Positions 16,100-26,398 of a stretch of DNA of 64,000 nucleotides are shown one piece after another. The translations under genes and the position numbers were made by a program. The stretch is taken from contig NZ_BONZ01000070.1 of NCBI RefSeq assembly GCF_016862975.1, positions 1-64,000 on the forward strand, in the 5' to 3' direction. Every line of letters begins with the position of its first letter. Within the stretch, counting starts at the first letter, position 1. The notes below the pieces were generated by a model that ran no database searches, had not been told where the DNA came from, and saw only the letters and a list, made by a program, of their open reading frames with translations. This DNA is from Rugosimonospora africana. Its GTDB lineage: Bacteria; Actinomycetota; Actinomycetes; Mycobacteriales; Micromonosporaceae.

Positions 16100-17890
16100 G
16101 TGGTTGACCCGCCCCCGCACCAGGCCCGGGACACCCCCGGTGGCACCCGCACACCGACCGGTACCGCTCCCTCGGCGACCAGCGACCCACGCCCCCCGGA
16201 CATCGACCGACCCCACGCCAGCACGCCCAGGACACCCCCCTCCGATCAACCGGTTCCGGCCCCCCAGCCCCCGGTGCCCTGTGCCTCCGCGCAGTCTGCG
16301 CGGCCGGGGGCGTGGAGGCAAGCCGCCGGGCGGACGAAGGCCGCCGTCACCGGTACCACCGGCCTCGGTGCCCTGGGGCTGATCGGCGCCGCCCAGTTGA
16401 CCGCGGCCAGCTACCTGGCGCGTGGTGCCCATCCGCGCGGCGTGCCCACGGTCACCGTCTGGCTGCTCGGCACGATCCTGCTCGGCGCCGCCTGGCTCGG
16501 GCTCGGTCGCCGGCTGGACCGCCTGCCGACCCGCCGGCTGCTGGTCATCGGCCTGTCCTGGGTGGCGACGCTGGCCGCCAGCGCCCCGCTGGCCAGCCGG
16601 GACGGGTACGCGTACGCCTGCCAAGGCGCGCTGGTCGCGCACCGGGTGAGCCCGTACACCCACGGGATCGCCGCGCTGCCCTGCCAGTGGCTGCACGCCG
16701 TACCGGAGCTGTGGTGGCGCACGCCGGCCCCGTACGGGCCGCTGTGGCTGCTCCTGTCCGGCGGCGCGGCGGCCGGCTCGGGCGGGCACCTGGGCGTGGC
16801 GATCGCCCTGTTGCGGGTGATCGCGCTGGCCGGCGTGGCGCTGATCGCCTGGGCAGGTCACCGGCTGGCCGTCCGGCTGGGCGTGGACCCGCGCCGGGCG
16901 GCGTGGCTCGGCGTACTGAGCCCGCTGGTGCTGGTACACGCGGTGTCCGGCGTGCACAACGACGCCCTGTTGGCCGGGTTCGTGGTGGCCGGGTTCGCGG
17001 TGGCGATCCGGCCCGGTTCGGCCGGCGGGATCGGGCCGGCGGCGGCTGGGCGGGCGGTTCCTGGACGGGCGGTTCCTGGACGGGCGTTGCTTGGGCAGGC
17101 AGGGGCTGGGCAGGCAGCGGCCGGGCAGGTAGCGGCCGGGCGGGCGACGGCCTGGTGGGTGGCAGCGTCGCGGGCGGTCGCGGCCGGCGCGTTGCTCGGG
17201 CTGGCCGTCGGCGTCAAGGCGACCGTGCTGGTCGTGCTGCCGTTCGTGGTGCTGCTGGCGGCCGGCGACCGGCGCTGGTGGGAGATCGCCCGCACCGCGC
17301 TGGCGACCTGCCTCGGGCTCGCCGCCGGCTACGCGGTGTTCGCCGTGCCCAGCGGGTACGGGCTCGGCTGGCTGGGCGCGCTGCGGGGCACCACCGACCT
17401 GATCCAGTGGACCTCGCTGCCCACCGGCCTCGGCATGACCGCCGGCTACCTGGCCCGGGCCCTGGGCCGGCCCGACCTGGCCACGCCCGCGCTGGCCGCC
17501 GCCCGGGTGGCCGGACTGCTGGTACTCGCGGCGATCCTGGTGGCGTTGTGGTTGCGGGCGCGCAGCCGGGTGGCACAGCCCAGGTCGGTGGTGGCCGCGG
17601 CCGGGGCGGCCATGGTGGCGACCGTGCTGCTGGCTCCGGTCGCGTTCCCCTGGTACCTGCTGGCGCCGCTGGCCGTGCTGGCGTACTCGGTGTCGACCGA
17701 CCGGGTCCGGTACCGGCTCGGGCTGGCCGCGGCGGTGCTGGCGCTGTTCGTGCTGCCGGACGGCAGCGGGCTGGCCGCGCTGACCAAACTGCCCGGCGCG
17801 CTGCTGGACACCGTGGTGATCGTCACGGTCCTGGTCGTGGTGCTCCGGCACCGCGCCGGCCGAGCCACGCCCACAGCGACAGAGTGGTGA
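16100..17890 (+). CDS. MptA/MptB-type polyprenol-phosphomannose alpha-1,6-mannosyltransferase
   Basis: 596 residues from GTG 16100, chosen for GGAGGGGAG six bases upstream. GT-C membrane enzyme with about 13 spans; extends mannan chains of lipoglycans on the outer face using polyprenyl-phosphate mannose. The first 80 residues are Pro/Thr-rich and cytosolic. SRDGYAYACQGALVAH near residue 170 holds the loop-1 Asp of GT-C enzymes. An insertion of GRAVPGRAVPGRALLGQAGA type repeats lies at about 314-352. Position matches MptA (Rv2174). The 3' end overlaps crtYd on the other strand by 68 bp. Confidence 0.85.
   Translation: MVDPPPHQARDTPGGTRTPTGTAPSATSDPRPPDIDRPHASTPRTPPSDQPVPAPQPPVPCASAQSARPGAWRQAAGRTKAAVTGTTGLGALGLIGAAQLTAASYLARGAHPRGVPTVTVWLLGTILLGAAWLGLGRRLDRLPTRRLLVIGLSWVATLAASAPLASRDGYAYACQGALVAHRVSPYTHGIAALPCQWLHAVPELWWRTPAPYGPLWLLLSGGAAAGSGGHLGVAIALLRVIALAGVALIAWAGHRLAVRLGVDPRRAAWLGVLSPLVLVHAVSGVHNDALLAGFVVAGFAVAIRPGSAGGIGPAAAGRAVPGRAVPGRALLGQAGAGQAAAGQVAAGRATAWWVAASRAVAAGALLGLAVGVKATVLVVLPFVVLLAAGDRRWWEIARTALATCLGLAAGYAVFAVPSGYGLGWLGALRGTTDLIQWTSLPTGLGMTAGYLARALGRPDLATPALAAARVAGLLVLAAILVALWLRARSRVAQPRSVVAAAGAAMVATVLLAPVAFPWYLLAPLAVLAYSVSTDRVRYRLGLAAAVLALFVLPDGSGLAALTKLPGALLDTVVIVTVLVVVLRHRAGRATPTATEW
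17052..17081 (+). repeat. 15-bp tandem repeat in the mannosyltransferase gene
   Basis: GGGCGGTTCCTGGAC occurs twice in tandem, followed by related degenerate copies to about 17160. It encodes the GRAVP/GQAA repeats of a loop between membrane spans and may vary in length between strains. Confidence 0.8.
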
Positions 17891-18140
17891 GCACCAGGGC
17901 GAAGCCGAAGGCCAGATCCTCCACCGGGGCGTACCCGAACCGCCAGCCGATGATCGCGTGCGGGTCGTACCGGACGATGCGCCGCCCGGTGAGCAGCCCG
18001 TTCACGATGAGCTGGCCGACCAGCACGATCGGGTACGTCAGCCAGAACGTGCCCGACCCGACCAGCCGGGTACGCAGCAGGAACAGGTCCACCAGCAGCG
18101 CACCGGCCACTCCGGCCACCGCCGCCTCGGTGTACGTCAC
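17823..18140 (-). CDS. crtYd: Lycopene cyclase subunit, CrtYd-type
   Basis: 105 residues with three hydrophobic spans. The lycopene-cyclase domain pattern is present: VDLFLLRTRLVG, FWLTYPIVLVGQLIVNGLLT, IVRYDPHAIIGWRFGYAPVED. Works as a heterodimer with CrtYc to close beta rings on lycopene. The GTG start overlaps the crtYc stop (GTGA), so the two are coupled. The last 68 bp overlap the opposite-strand mannosyltransferase end. Choice of Yd rather than Yc follows gene order. Confidence 0.85.
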   Translation of the reverse strand: MTYTEAAVAGVAGALLVDLFLLRTRLVGSGTFWLTYPIVLVGQLIVNGLLTGRRIVRYDPHAIIGWRFGYAPVEDLAFGFALVLTTLSLWAWLGRRGAGAPRPGP

Positions 18141-18508
18141 CGGGCCACCCGGTCCCGCGGTCGCGCCGCCGGCTCGTCCGCCCGCTGTCGTTGCCGCCGC
18201 CGCTGCCGGGTGAGCCGCACCGCCTCGTACCCGAGCACCGAGCAGACCGGTACCACGATGAAGAACAGCAGTTCCTCCAGCGGCAACCGGCCGGGCAGCC
18301 GGACGCCGGTGGTCTGGCCCGGGTCGTAGCTCCAGTGGTGTGCCGCGATGGCGGCGACGTCCCAGCCGCCGAAGACCAGCACGATCGGCACGACGGTGAG
18401 CAGCAGCCGGCGCCACTGGCGCAGCACCCGCACCCGCAGCGCCGGCTCCAACCACAGCGCACCGGCCAGGCACCCGGCGAGTATGGCCAGGTAGATCAGG
18501 TGGCGCAT
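18137..18508 (-). CDS. crtYc: Lycopene cyclase subunit, CrtYc-type
   Basis: 123 residues, three spans. The family signature is the PLEELLFFIVVPVCSVLGYE stretch and FGGWDVAAIAAHHWSYDPGQ. It forms the active heterodimeric lycopene cyclase with the next gene. The C-terminal 20 residues are Arg-rich and cytosolic. ATG 18508 starts 15 bases after the Rv2175c-like stop on the same strand. The pair is separated by 5 kb from the other crt genes. Confidence 0.85.
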   Translation of the reverse strand: MRHLIYLAILAGCLAGALWLEPALRVRVLRQWRRLLLTVVPIVLVFGGWDVAAIAAHHWSYDPGQTTGVRLPGRLPLEELLFFIVVPVCSVLGYEAVRLTRQRRRQRQRADEPAARPRDRVAR

Positions 18509-18523
18509 CCGCTTCGCCGCGGG

Positions 18524-18889
18524 TCAGAAGCCCAGCGCCTGGGCCCGGCGCTTGACCTCGGTGGCCCGGCTGCCGGACAGCCCCTCGGCGGGCGTGCCAG
18601 GCAGCGAATCGTCGGCGGTGTACAGCCACCGCAACGCCTCTTCGTCGTTGTACCCAGCGTCGTGCAGCAGGGTCAGGACCCCCGGGAGGTGCTTACGGAC
18701 GGACGGGGTCGCGATCAGCTCGACAGGCACCCGCAGGATGCCGTCTCGGCGCACCGCGAGCAGATTGCGATCGCGGATGAGCTGGTGCACCCGGGTCACC
18801 GGGATCTCCAGCCGTTCGGCGATATCGGGCAGGTCGATCCACTCGGCCGGTTCGACGGCCTGGCCGGTCGTGGAGGCGGATTCGGTCAC
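18524..18889 (-). CDS. Rv2175c-family winged-helix DNA-binding protein
   Basis: 121 residues from GTG 18889. Contains WIDLPDIAERLEIPVTRVHQ then LIRDRNLLAVRRDGILRVPV, the HTH of Rv2175c. In M. tuberculosis this protein is phosphorylated by PknL near its N-terminus, which lowers DNA binding. Here MTESASTTGQ offers comparable Thr/Ser sites. The C-terminal domain has GVLTLLHDAGYNDEEALRWL. The PASTA kinase lies 0.7 kb away on the other strand, so a kinase-substrate pair is likely. Confidence 0.87.
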   Translation of the reverse strand: MTESASTTGQAVEPAEWIDLPDIAERLEIPVTRVHQLIRDRNLLAVRRDGILRVPVELIATPSVRKHLPGVLTLLHDAGYNDEEALRWLYTADDSLPGTPAEGLSGSRATEVKRRAQALGF

Positions 18890-18969
18890 CTCACCACCTT
18901 GCCACGCCCGGGCCGCTGGTGGGCGGCCTGTCCCGCGCGAGGACCGGCACCGAGGAAGGGGAACCGCCG

Positions 18970-19434
18970 ATGACCCGCTGGCCGCCGGGGCACGAGCACG
19001 ATCAGGACGAGCCACCCCGACCCATGTTCGCCGCGGTAGTGGCCCTCCTCCTGGCCGGGGGCGGGGCCGGTACCTACCTCGCAGTGTCCGGGGGCCTGAA
19101 CGCACTGGGGGCCAGCGCGTCGCCGGCCGGCGCGGCACCGCCCACCCTGCCCGCCGCCCCGACCGCCACGCCGCCCGGTAGCGTGCCGGCCGCCGGCGAA
19201 CTCCGGGGTCTGGCGGCGCGACCGGAGACCCCAGCCGTACCCGCTCCCCCGGCCGGGCACCCGACGCCCAACCGGCACACGGCCAGTCCCGCACCCGGTG
19301 CGACTCCCCGGCAAAGCTGCGACTGCCCGACCGGGCAGCCCTCCCCCAGTGACTCAGTGTCGCCGTCGCCGACACCCTCGGTGGCCAGTCCGACGCCGAC
19401 GTCGTCCGATCCTTCGCCGCCAGACCCCCAATGA
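18970..19434 (+). CDS. Small single-span protein with Pro/Ser/Thr-rich extracellular tail
   Basis: 154 residues from ATG 18970 (GGAAGGGG upstream). A charged cytosolic head (HEHDQDEPPRP) is followed by one membrane segment FAAVVALLLAGGGAGTYLAV and a long tail of Pro, Ala, Ser and Thr (SPSDSVSPSPTPSVASPTPT). The tail has a Cys pair in SCDCPTG. It looks like a wall-spanning stalk. It is divergent from the Rv2175c homologue and just before the kinase gene. No family recognised. Confidence 0.7.
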   Translation: MTRWPPGHEHDQDEPPRPMFAAVVALLLAGGGAGTYLAVSGGLNALGASASPAGAAPPTLPAAPTATPPGSVPAAGELRGLAARPETPAVPAPPAGHPTPNRHTASPAPGATPRQSCDCPTGQPSPSDSVSPSPTPSVASPTPTSSDPSPPDPQ

Positions 19435-19546
19435 CCAGGCGCGGTACCGCATCCCCGCCGCGCTGTGGCATTCTGACTGCCGTTGACCACTCGTGGCCGA
19501 ACGCACCAAAAAATCGTCCGGACTCGCCTCGTAGACTTGCCTGCTG

Positions 19547-21538
19547 ATGGACACCAAGGTCGTCGATTTACTTATCGGAGCGCTGATCGACGGGCGCTAT
19601 CGCATCCGCGGACGGGTCGCCCGCGGCGGGATGGCGACTGTGTACACGGCCACCGACGAGCGGCTGGAGCGCACGGTCGCGCTGAAGATCATTCATCCGA
19701 CCCAGTCCAGGGATCCACATTTCCTGGAGCGGTTCACCGACGAAGCCAAGACCATCGCCCGGCTCACCCACCCCAATGTGGTCGCCGTCTATGACCAGGG
19801 CGTACACGAGGGTCTGCCCTACCTGATCATGGAGTACGTCCGCGGTCGCACCCTGCGTGAGATGCTGTCCGACCGGCGCCGGCTCAACCCGCCGGAGGCA
19901 CTGGCGATCCTCGAACAGGTGCTGGCCGCGGTGGCCGCCGCGCACCGGGCCGGTCTCGTGCACCGGGACATCAAGCCGGAGAACGTCCTGGTCGCCGAGG
20001 CACCCGGCGGCGGGAGCCTGCTCGACGCCGTGGTGAAGGTGGCCGACTTCGGGCTGGCCCGGGCGGTCGAGGCCAGCGCCGACGACAAGGGCGGGCAACT
20101 GCTGGCCACCGTCGCGTACGTGGCACCCGAACTGGTGACCGACGGGCGCGCCGACCCGAGGACCGACATCTACTCGGCCGGCATCGTGCTGTTCGAGATG
20201 CTCACCGGCCGGGTCCCCTACGAAGGGGACAAACCCGTCGAGATCGCCTGGCGGCACGTCGACCAGGACGTGCCCCCGCCGTCGAAGTACGTCGCCGGGC
20301 TGTCGCCGGCCCTGGACGCCCTGGTCGCGAGGGCGACCCGGCGCGACCCGGGCGGACGGCCGAGCGACGCCGGCGTGATGCTGGCCGAGGTCCAGGCGGC
20401 CCGGGAGGAGGGCACCTCCGCCCCCGCCGGCGCGCATGCCGCCGCGGCGCCGACCATGGCCGTCCCGCTCTCCCCCGCCGCCTCGACGCAGATCATCTCG
20501 ATGCCGGGCGCGATGCCCAACCAGCGCCCGTCCTGGGCCCGGTTGCCGGACGCCCCGCCACCGCCCCGGGCCAACACCGGCACCGTGCACCGCGCCGGCG
20601 ACCTGCTCGACCGCGACAAGCCCGGCATGCGTCAACGCTTCGCGTCGATGGTCGACACCACCGGCAAGCGCCGAGCCGTCGCCATCGCCCTGGTACTCGT
20701 CGGGGTGCTGGTGGCCGGCAGCGGCTACTGGTTCGGGGTGGGCCGATACACCTCGGCCCCCTCACTGACCCAGATCACGCAGGCACAGGCCCTGGCAAAG
20801 GCGAAGCAGCACGGGCTCAAGGTGAAGATCGGCCCGGGCCGGTACGACGAAAAGATCGCCAAGGGCACCGTGGTCGGCCAGCAGCCCGGCGGGAATCAGC
20901 GCATCCTCCGGGGCGGCACAGTCACCCTGACGCTCTCCCTCGGGCCCGAGCGCTACACCGTGCCGAACGAGCAGGGCCGGGCGTACAGCGAGGCGGCCGG
21001 CGCACTGACCGCGATGAAGATGGTCCCGAAGCGGGTCGACAAGTACGACGACTCCCTGCCGGCCGGGTTCGTGCTCAGCACGGATCCGGGGCCGGGCACG
21101 ATCGTCCCACCGGGTGCGCAGATCACCGTCAACGTCAGCAAGGGCAAGGCGCCGATCCAGGTGCCCAACGTCATCGGCCAGGACCAGGCGACCGCCACGC
21201 AGCAACTCACCGGGCTCGGGCTGAAGGTCGCCACCACCCAGCAGCAGAGCGACAAACCGGCCGGCCAGGTGATCAACCAGAGCATTCCGGACGGCGCCGG
21301 GGTGGAGAAGGACGCCACCATCATCCTGACCGTCAGCAGCGGCCCGCCGCAGGTGGCCGTACCCAACGTGTCCAACGTCGGGCTCTCGTTCGACCAGGCC
21401 AACCAGGTCCTCCAGCAGGCCGGCCTGGTCGGGGTTCAGGTGCTGGCCATTCCCGGCGGCCAGGTACGCCAGCAGAACCCGCCCGCCGGGACGCCGGTGG
21501 CACCGGGGACGCAGGTCCAGCTGTGGATCACGCCGTAG
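19547..21538 (+). CDS. PASTA-domain serine/threonine protein kinase (PknL position)
   Basis: 663 residues. Kinase domain at about 12-275: glycine loop ARGGMATVYTA, catalytic Lys in VALKII, HRDIKPENVL near 140, DFGLA near 166, and APEL. A Pro-rich juxtamembrane segment leads to the span VAIALVLVGVLVAGSGYWFG (about 377-398). Four PASTA repeats follow outside the cell, with conserved VPNV/VSKG/VSSGPP junctions; these bind muropeptides in related kinases. The M. tuberculosis PknL lacks PASTA repeats, so this is the fuller form. Its stop overlaps the endonuclease IV start. Confidence 0.93.
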   Translation: MDTKVVDLLIGALIDGRYRIRGRVARGGMATVYTATDERLERTVALKIIHPTQSRDPHFLERFTDEAKTIARLTHPNVVAVYDQGVHEGLPYLIMEYVRGRTLREMLSDRRRLNPPEALAILEQVLAAVAAAHRAGLVHRDIKPENVLVAEAPGGGSLLDAVVKVADFGLARAVEASADDKGGQLLATVAYVAPELVTDGRADPRTDIYSAGIVLFEMLTGRVPYEGDKPVEIAWRHVDQDVPPPSKYVAGLSPALDALVARATRRDPGGRPSDAGVMLAEVQAAREEGTSAPAGAHAAAAPTMAVPLSPAASTQIISMPGAMPNQRPSWARLPDAPPPPRANTGTVHRAGDLLDRDKPGMRQRFASMVDTTGKRRAVAIALVLVGVLVAGSGYWFGVGRYTSAPSLTQITQAQALAKAKQHGLKVKIGPGRYDEKIAKGTVVGQQPGGNQRILRGGTVTLTLSLGPERYTVPNEQGRAYSEAAGALTAMKMVPKRVDKYDDSLPAGFVLSTDPGPGTIVPPGAQITVNVSKGKAPIQVPNVIGQDQATATQQLTGLGLKVATTQQQSDKPAGQVINQSIPDGAGVEKDATIILTVSSGPPQVAVPNVSNVGLSFDQANQVLQQAGLVGVQVLAIPGGQVRQQNPPAGTPVAPGTQVQLWITP

Positions 21539-22407
21539 CCGACGTCGACCGGGCGCTGGGCGCCCACGCTCCGGTCGCCGGAGGACTCGCCCGCGCCGCG
21601 CTGCCGTACCTGGACTCGACCGGGGCCCGGGCAGTGCAGGTGTACGTGTCGAACCCGCGCGGCTGGGCCCGGTCGCCCGGCGATCCGGACCAGGACAAGG
21701 CGTTCCTGGACGGCATCGAGAAGCGGGAGGCCCGGGCGTACGTGCACGCCTCGCTGCTGACCAATCTCGGCTCGCCGACCGAGGCGACGGTGGCCTCGTC
21801 CGTGGCCACCCTGGACCACGCGCTCGAACGCGGCCGGGCGATCGGCGCCGCGGGCGTGGTGTTCCACGCCGGCAGCGCGGTGGACGCCGGCCACGCGGAG
21901 CGGGCGATGACCCAGCTCCGCGAGCACCTGCTGCCGCTGCTCGACCGGGCGGCGAAGCTCGGCGGGCCGAAGCTGCTGGTCGAGCCGAGCGCGGGCGGCG
22001 GCCGGTCGCTGGCGTCCCGGGTGGAGCACCTGGCCGGGTACCTCGACGCGGTGGAGTGGCACCCGTGGCTCGGCGTGTGCTTCGACACCTGCCACGCCTG
22101 GGCGGCCGGACACGACCTGGCCGCTCCGGGCGGCATGACCGCGACCCTGGACGCGCTGGTCGAGGCGGTCGGACAGGGACGGCTCGAGTTGGTGCACGCG
22201 AACGACTCGAAGGACCCGCTCGGCTCGACCCGGGACCGGCACGAGAACATCGGGGCGGGTTCGATCGGCACGGCACCGTTCGCCGAGTTGCTGGCCCATC
22301 CGGCGGCGGCCGGCGTACCGATGATCGTGGAGACTCCGAGCACCGGGTCGGTGGGCCACAGCCAGGACATCGCGACCCTCCGGGACCTCGTCCGCCGTGG
22401 CGACTGA
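21523..22407 (+). CDS. nfo: Endonuclease IV (AP endonuclease)
   Basis: 294 residues; xylose-isomerase-like TIM barrel. Cleaves at abasic sites in base excision repair with a trinuclear zinc centre. Zinc-ligand regions are visible: YVHASLLTNLGSP, VVFHAGSAVD, LLVEPSAGGG, CFDTCHAWAAGHD, LVHANDSKD, RHENIGAGSIG and IVETPS. The GTG start overlaps the kinase 3' end by 16 bp, so translation is probably coupled. Slightly longer than the 280-residue norm. Confidence 0.93.
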   Translation: MDHAVADVDRALGAHAPVAGGLARAALPYLDSTGARAVQVYVSNPRGWARSPGDPDQDKAFLDGIEKREARAYVHASLLTNLGSPTEATVASSVATLDHALERGRAIGAAGVVFHAGSAVDAGHAERAMTQLREHLLPLLDRAAKLGGPKLLVEPSAGGGRSLASRVEHLAGYLDAVEWHPWLGVCFDTCHAWAAGHDLAAPGGMTATLDALVEAVGQGRLELVHANDSKDPLGSTRDRHENIGAGSIGTAPFAELLAHPAAAGVPMIVETPSTGSVGHSQDIATLRDLVRRGD

Positions 22408-22561
22408 TCCGGACCTCGACGAGGCCGACCCGGGCGCACCACGCCGGCTGAGCTGGGGCTGCCTCGGGGCGATGATCGTCGGTGGGATCGGCCTGATCGT
22501 CGTCGTGGTCATTGCCGCGAAGCTGGCCGGTACCGCCTTCGCCGGCGTACACATCCGCTGA
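22397..22561 (+). CDS. 54-residue single-span membrane protein
   Basis: The GTG at 22397 overlaps the endonuclease IV stop. The acidic head VATDPDLDEADPGAPRRLSW is followed by CLGAMIVGGIGLIVVVVIAA, a clear transmembrane helix, and the tail KLAGTAFAGVHIR. The overlap and strong hydrophobic pattern support a real coupled small gene. Function unknown. Confidence 0.65.
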   Translation: MATDPDLDEADPGAPRRLSWGCLGAMIVGGIGLIVVVVIAAKLAGTAFAGVHIR

Positions 22562-22576
22562 GCCGGCCGGGGCCGG

Positions 22577-23614
22577 TCACGCGCCGCGCAGGATCCCGGT
22601 GAGCACCTCGGCCGCCCGGTCGATCGCGGCGTCGTCCACGTCCAGGTGGGTCACCAGCCGGCCCCTGCGCGGCCCGACCACCGACACCAGGACGCCGCGC
22701 TCACGGGCCGCCGCACCCAGGGACGGACCGTCGATCGGTGCCTTGGTCAGGTCCAGCGGAACGATGTTGGTGACCACCCGGGCGGCGTCCACGATGCCGT
22801 ACGGCGCCAGCGCCTCGGCCAGCCGCGCGGCCCGGGCGTGGTCGTCTGCCAGCCGCTCGATGTGGTGGCTCAGCGCGTACTCGCCGGCCGCGGCCAGGAT
22901 GCCCGCCTGCCGCATCCCGCCGCCCAGGCGCTTGCGGATGACCCGCGCCCGTTGGATGCGTTCCCGGCTGGACACCACCACCGAGCCGACCGGTGCGCCA
23001 AGACCCTTGGACAGGCAGACCGACAGCGTGTCGAACAGCCCGCCGTACGTCGCCAGCGGTACGCCGTCGGCCACGTGCGCGTGCCAGATCCGGGCGCCGT
23101 CGCAGTGCAGCCCGATCCCGGCATCGTCCGCGACGCCGCGCAGCGCCCGCAGCGTGGACAGCGGGATGACACCGCCGCCGCCGAGGTTGTGCGTCTGCTC
23201 CACCGCGATCGCCCGGGTGGGCACCGCGTTGTACCCGGCGGGTCGGATCATGCCGGCGACCGCTTCGGGGTCGAGGTCCGCCCCGGCAGCCGGCCAGGTA
23301 CGCGAGGAGATCCCGCCCAGCGCGGCCGCCGCCCCGATCTCGTACGTGACGACGTGCGCGTCCGCGTCGCAGAGCAGTTCCTCGCCGGGCGGTACCAGCA
23401 GTTGGAGGCAGATCTGATTGGCCATCGAGCCGCTGGGCGTGAACATCGCGGCCTCGTGTCCGAACAGCTCCGCGACCCGCGCCTCCAGCGCGTTCACGGT
23501 GGGGTCCTCGCCGTACACGTCGTCGCCGACCTCGGCCGACGCCATCGCCTCGCGCATGGCGGCGACCGGCCGGGTCACGGTATCCGAACGGAGATCAACA
23601 ATCGAGGTGGTCAC
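22577..23614 (-). CDS. Low-specificity L-threonine aldolase
   Basis: 345 residues; PLP fold-type I. Splits L-threonine or allo-threonine to glycine and acetaldehyde. Features are [44 protein letters not shown], and the PLP Lys in [18 protein letters not shown] start at 23614. It ends 16 bp from the small membrane gene on the other strand with no obvious terminator. Confidence 0.93.
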   Translation of the reverse strand: MTTSIVDLRSDTVTRPVAAMREAMASAEVGDDVYGEDPTVNALEARVAELFGHEAAMFTPSGSMANQICLQLLVPPGEELLCDADAHVVTYEIGAAAALGGISSRTWPAAGADLDPEAVAGMIRPAGYNAVPTRAIAVEQTHNLGGGGVIPLSTLRALRGVADDAGIGLHCDGARIWHAHVADGVPLATYGGLFDTLSVCLSKGLGAPVGSVVVSSRERIQRARVIRKRLGGGMRQAGILAAAGEYALSHHIERLADDHARAARLAEALAPYGIVDAARVVTNIVPLDLTKAPIDGPSLGAAARERGVLVSVVGPRRGRLVTHLDVDDAAIDRAAEVLTGILRGA

Positions 23615-23676
23615 CAGCGAATAGTACGAGCAGCTCCGAGCCGGGCCGCTGACGGCTTCCCGATCTTGGTGGCTCG

Positions 23677-25095
<1,419 letters not shown>

Positions 25096-25152
25096 TCATT
25101 CCGGCACAGAGTGTCGAGGTTCCGGTGGGTGAGACTGAGCACGTCAGAGCCC

Positions 25153-25515
25153 TCAGAGCGGTCGCGGTATCGGCCGCCGGCCGGCGAAGCCGGCGTCCAG
25201 CCGGTGGTACCAGGTGATCTCCGGATCGCCCTCCAGCCAGCACCACAGCACCGGCACCCCGTCCAGCTCGCCGGGGAAGTCCAGCAACAGCGGCGCGTAG
25301 CCCTTGATCTGGGCACCCTGCTCGGCGAAGTGCTCCAGGTCGGCGTACAGCCTGGCCTCCAGGCCCTTGACCTCGGCCAGCCCGCCCAGCCGGCTGGTGC
25401 CGTCGCGGGACAGGTCGGCCCGCAGCTCCGCCAGGTCCGCCCGGACCACGATCAGATCATCCAGCCGCGGCCGCAGCGCCGCGAGCGTCGTGCGCGCGTC
25501 ATCCAGCCCATACAC
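25153..25515 (-). CDS. DUF2203-family protein
   Basis: 120 residues. The N-terminal half is helical (LDDARTTLAALRPRLDDLIV) and the C-terminal half has the DUF2203 pattern IKGYAPLLLDFPGELDGVPV then LCW-type WLEGDPEITWYHRLDAGFAG. The family has no established function. GTG start at 25515. It follows proC by 16 bp on the same strand, so the two are probably co-transcribed, and it ends 84 bp before the aroG start. Confidence 0.82.
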   Translation of the reverse strand: MYGLDDARTTLAALRPRLDDLIVVRADLAELRADLSRDGTSRLGGLAEVKGLEARLYADLEHFAEQGAQIKGYAPLLLDFPGELDGVPVLWCWLEGDPEITWYHRLDAGFAGRRPIPRPL

Positions 25516-25531
25516 GACGCTCAGTATCCGG

Positions 25532-26338
25532 TCACGACTGCTGCTCGGCGATCTGCCGGGCCCGGTCCCGCGCGGCTTCCAGCGCGGCGAGCAGAGCCGC
25601 GCGTACCCCGTGGTTCTCCAGCTCCCGGATCGCGCTGATCGTGGTACCGGCCGGGGAGGTGACCGCCTCGCGCAACTTGACCGGGTGCTCCCCGGAGTCG
25701 CGCAGCATGATCGCCGAACCGATCGCGGTCTGCACGATCAGGTCGTACGCCACCTGCCGGGGCAGGCCGAGCAGGATCCCGGCGTCGGTCATCGCCTCGA
25801 CCAGGTAGTAGAAGTACGCCGGCCCGGAGCCGGACAGCGCGGTCACCGCGTCCTGCTGCGATTCCGGTACCCGCACCGTGCGGCCCAGCGGCGCGAACAT
25901 CTCCTCGGCCAGCTCGAGATGCGCCGGGGTGGCGAACGCGCCCGCCGAGATCGCGGTCATCGCCTGGTCGACCAGTGCCGGGGTGTTGGTCATCACCCGC
26001 ACGACCGGGGTGGCCTCCGGCAGCCACTTGGCGAAGAAGGACGTGGGTAGGCCGGCGCACAGCGAGACCACGAGCTTTCCGGAGGGCACCTTCGGCCCGA
26101 TGTCGGTCATCAGCGCCTCGGCGTCCTGCGGCTTGACCGCGACCGCGAGCACGTCGGCCTCGCCGACCGCGGCCTCGTTCTTCAGCACCCGGATGCCGTA
26201 CCGGGCGGCCAGTTCCTCCGCCCGTTCCGTCCGGCGTGCCGTAGCCAGCAGGCGACCGGCCGGCCAGCCGGAACGCAGCAGGCCGGACAGCAGCAACTCG
26301 CCGATCTTGCCGGCGCCGATGACCGCCACCGTGTGCAT
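25532..26338 (-). CDS. proC: Pyrroline-5-carboxylate reductase
   Basis: 268 residues, full length. Reduces pyrroline-5-carboxylate to proline with NAD(P)H. Rossmann motif VAVIGAGKIGELLLSGL at the N-terminus; VAVKPQD in the middle; and the C-terminal P5CR signature around DAVTALSGSGPAYFYYLVEA and LREAVTSPAGTT. ATG start at 26338, 60 bp after the phosphofructokinase gene end. It is followed closely by the DUF2203 gene. Confidence 0.95.
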   Translation of the reverse strand: MHTVAVIGAGKIGELLLSGLLRSGWPAGRLLATARRTERAEELAARYGIRVLKNEAAVGEADVLAVAVKPQDAEALMTDIGPKVPSGKLVVSLCAGLPTSFFAKWLPEATPVVRVMTNTPALVDQAMTAISAGAFATPAHLELAEEMFAPLGRTVRVPESQQDAVTALSGSGPAYFYYLVEAMTDAGILLGLPRQVAYDLIVQTAIGSAIMLRDSGEHPVKLREAVTSPAGTTISAIRELENHGVRAALLAALEAARDRARQIAEQQS

Positions 26339-26398
26339 CTCGATGCCCTCCTCCGCTGTACCGCGCCGGAAGCACCCGCCCCCGGCGCGGCACGGGCG

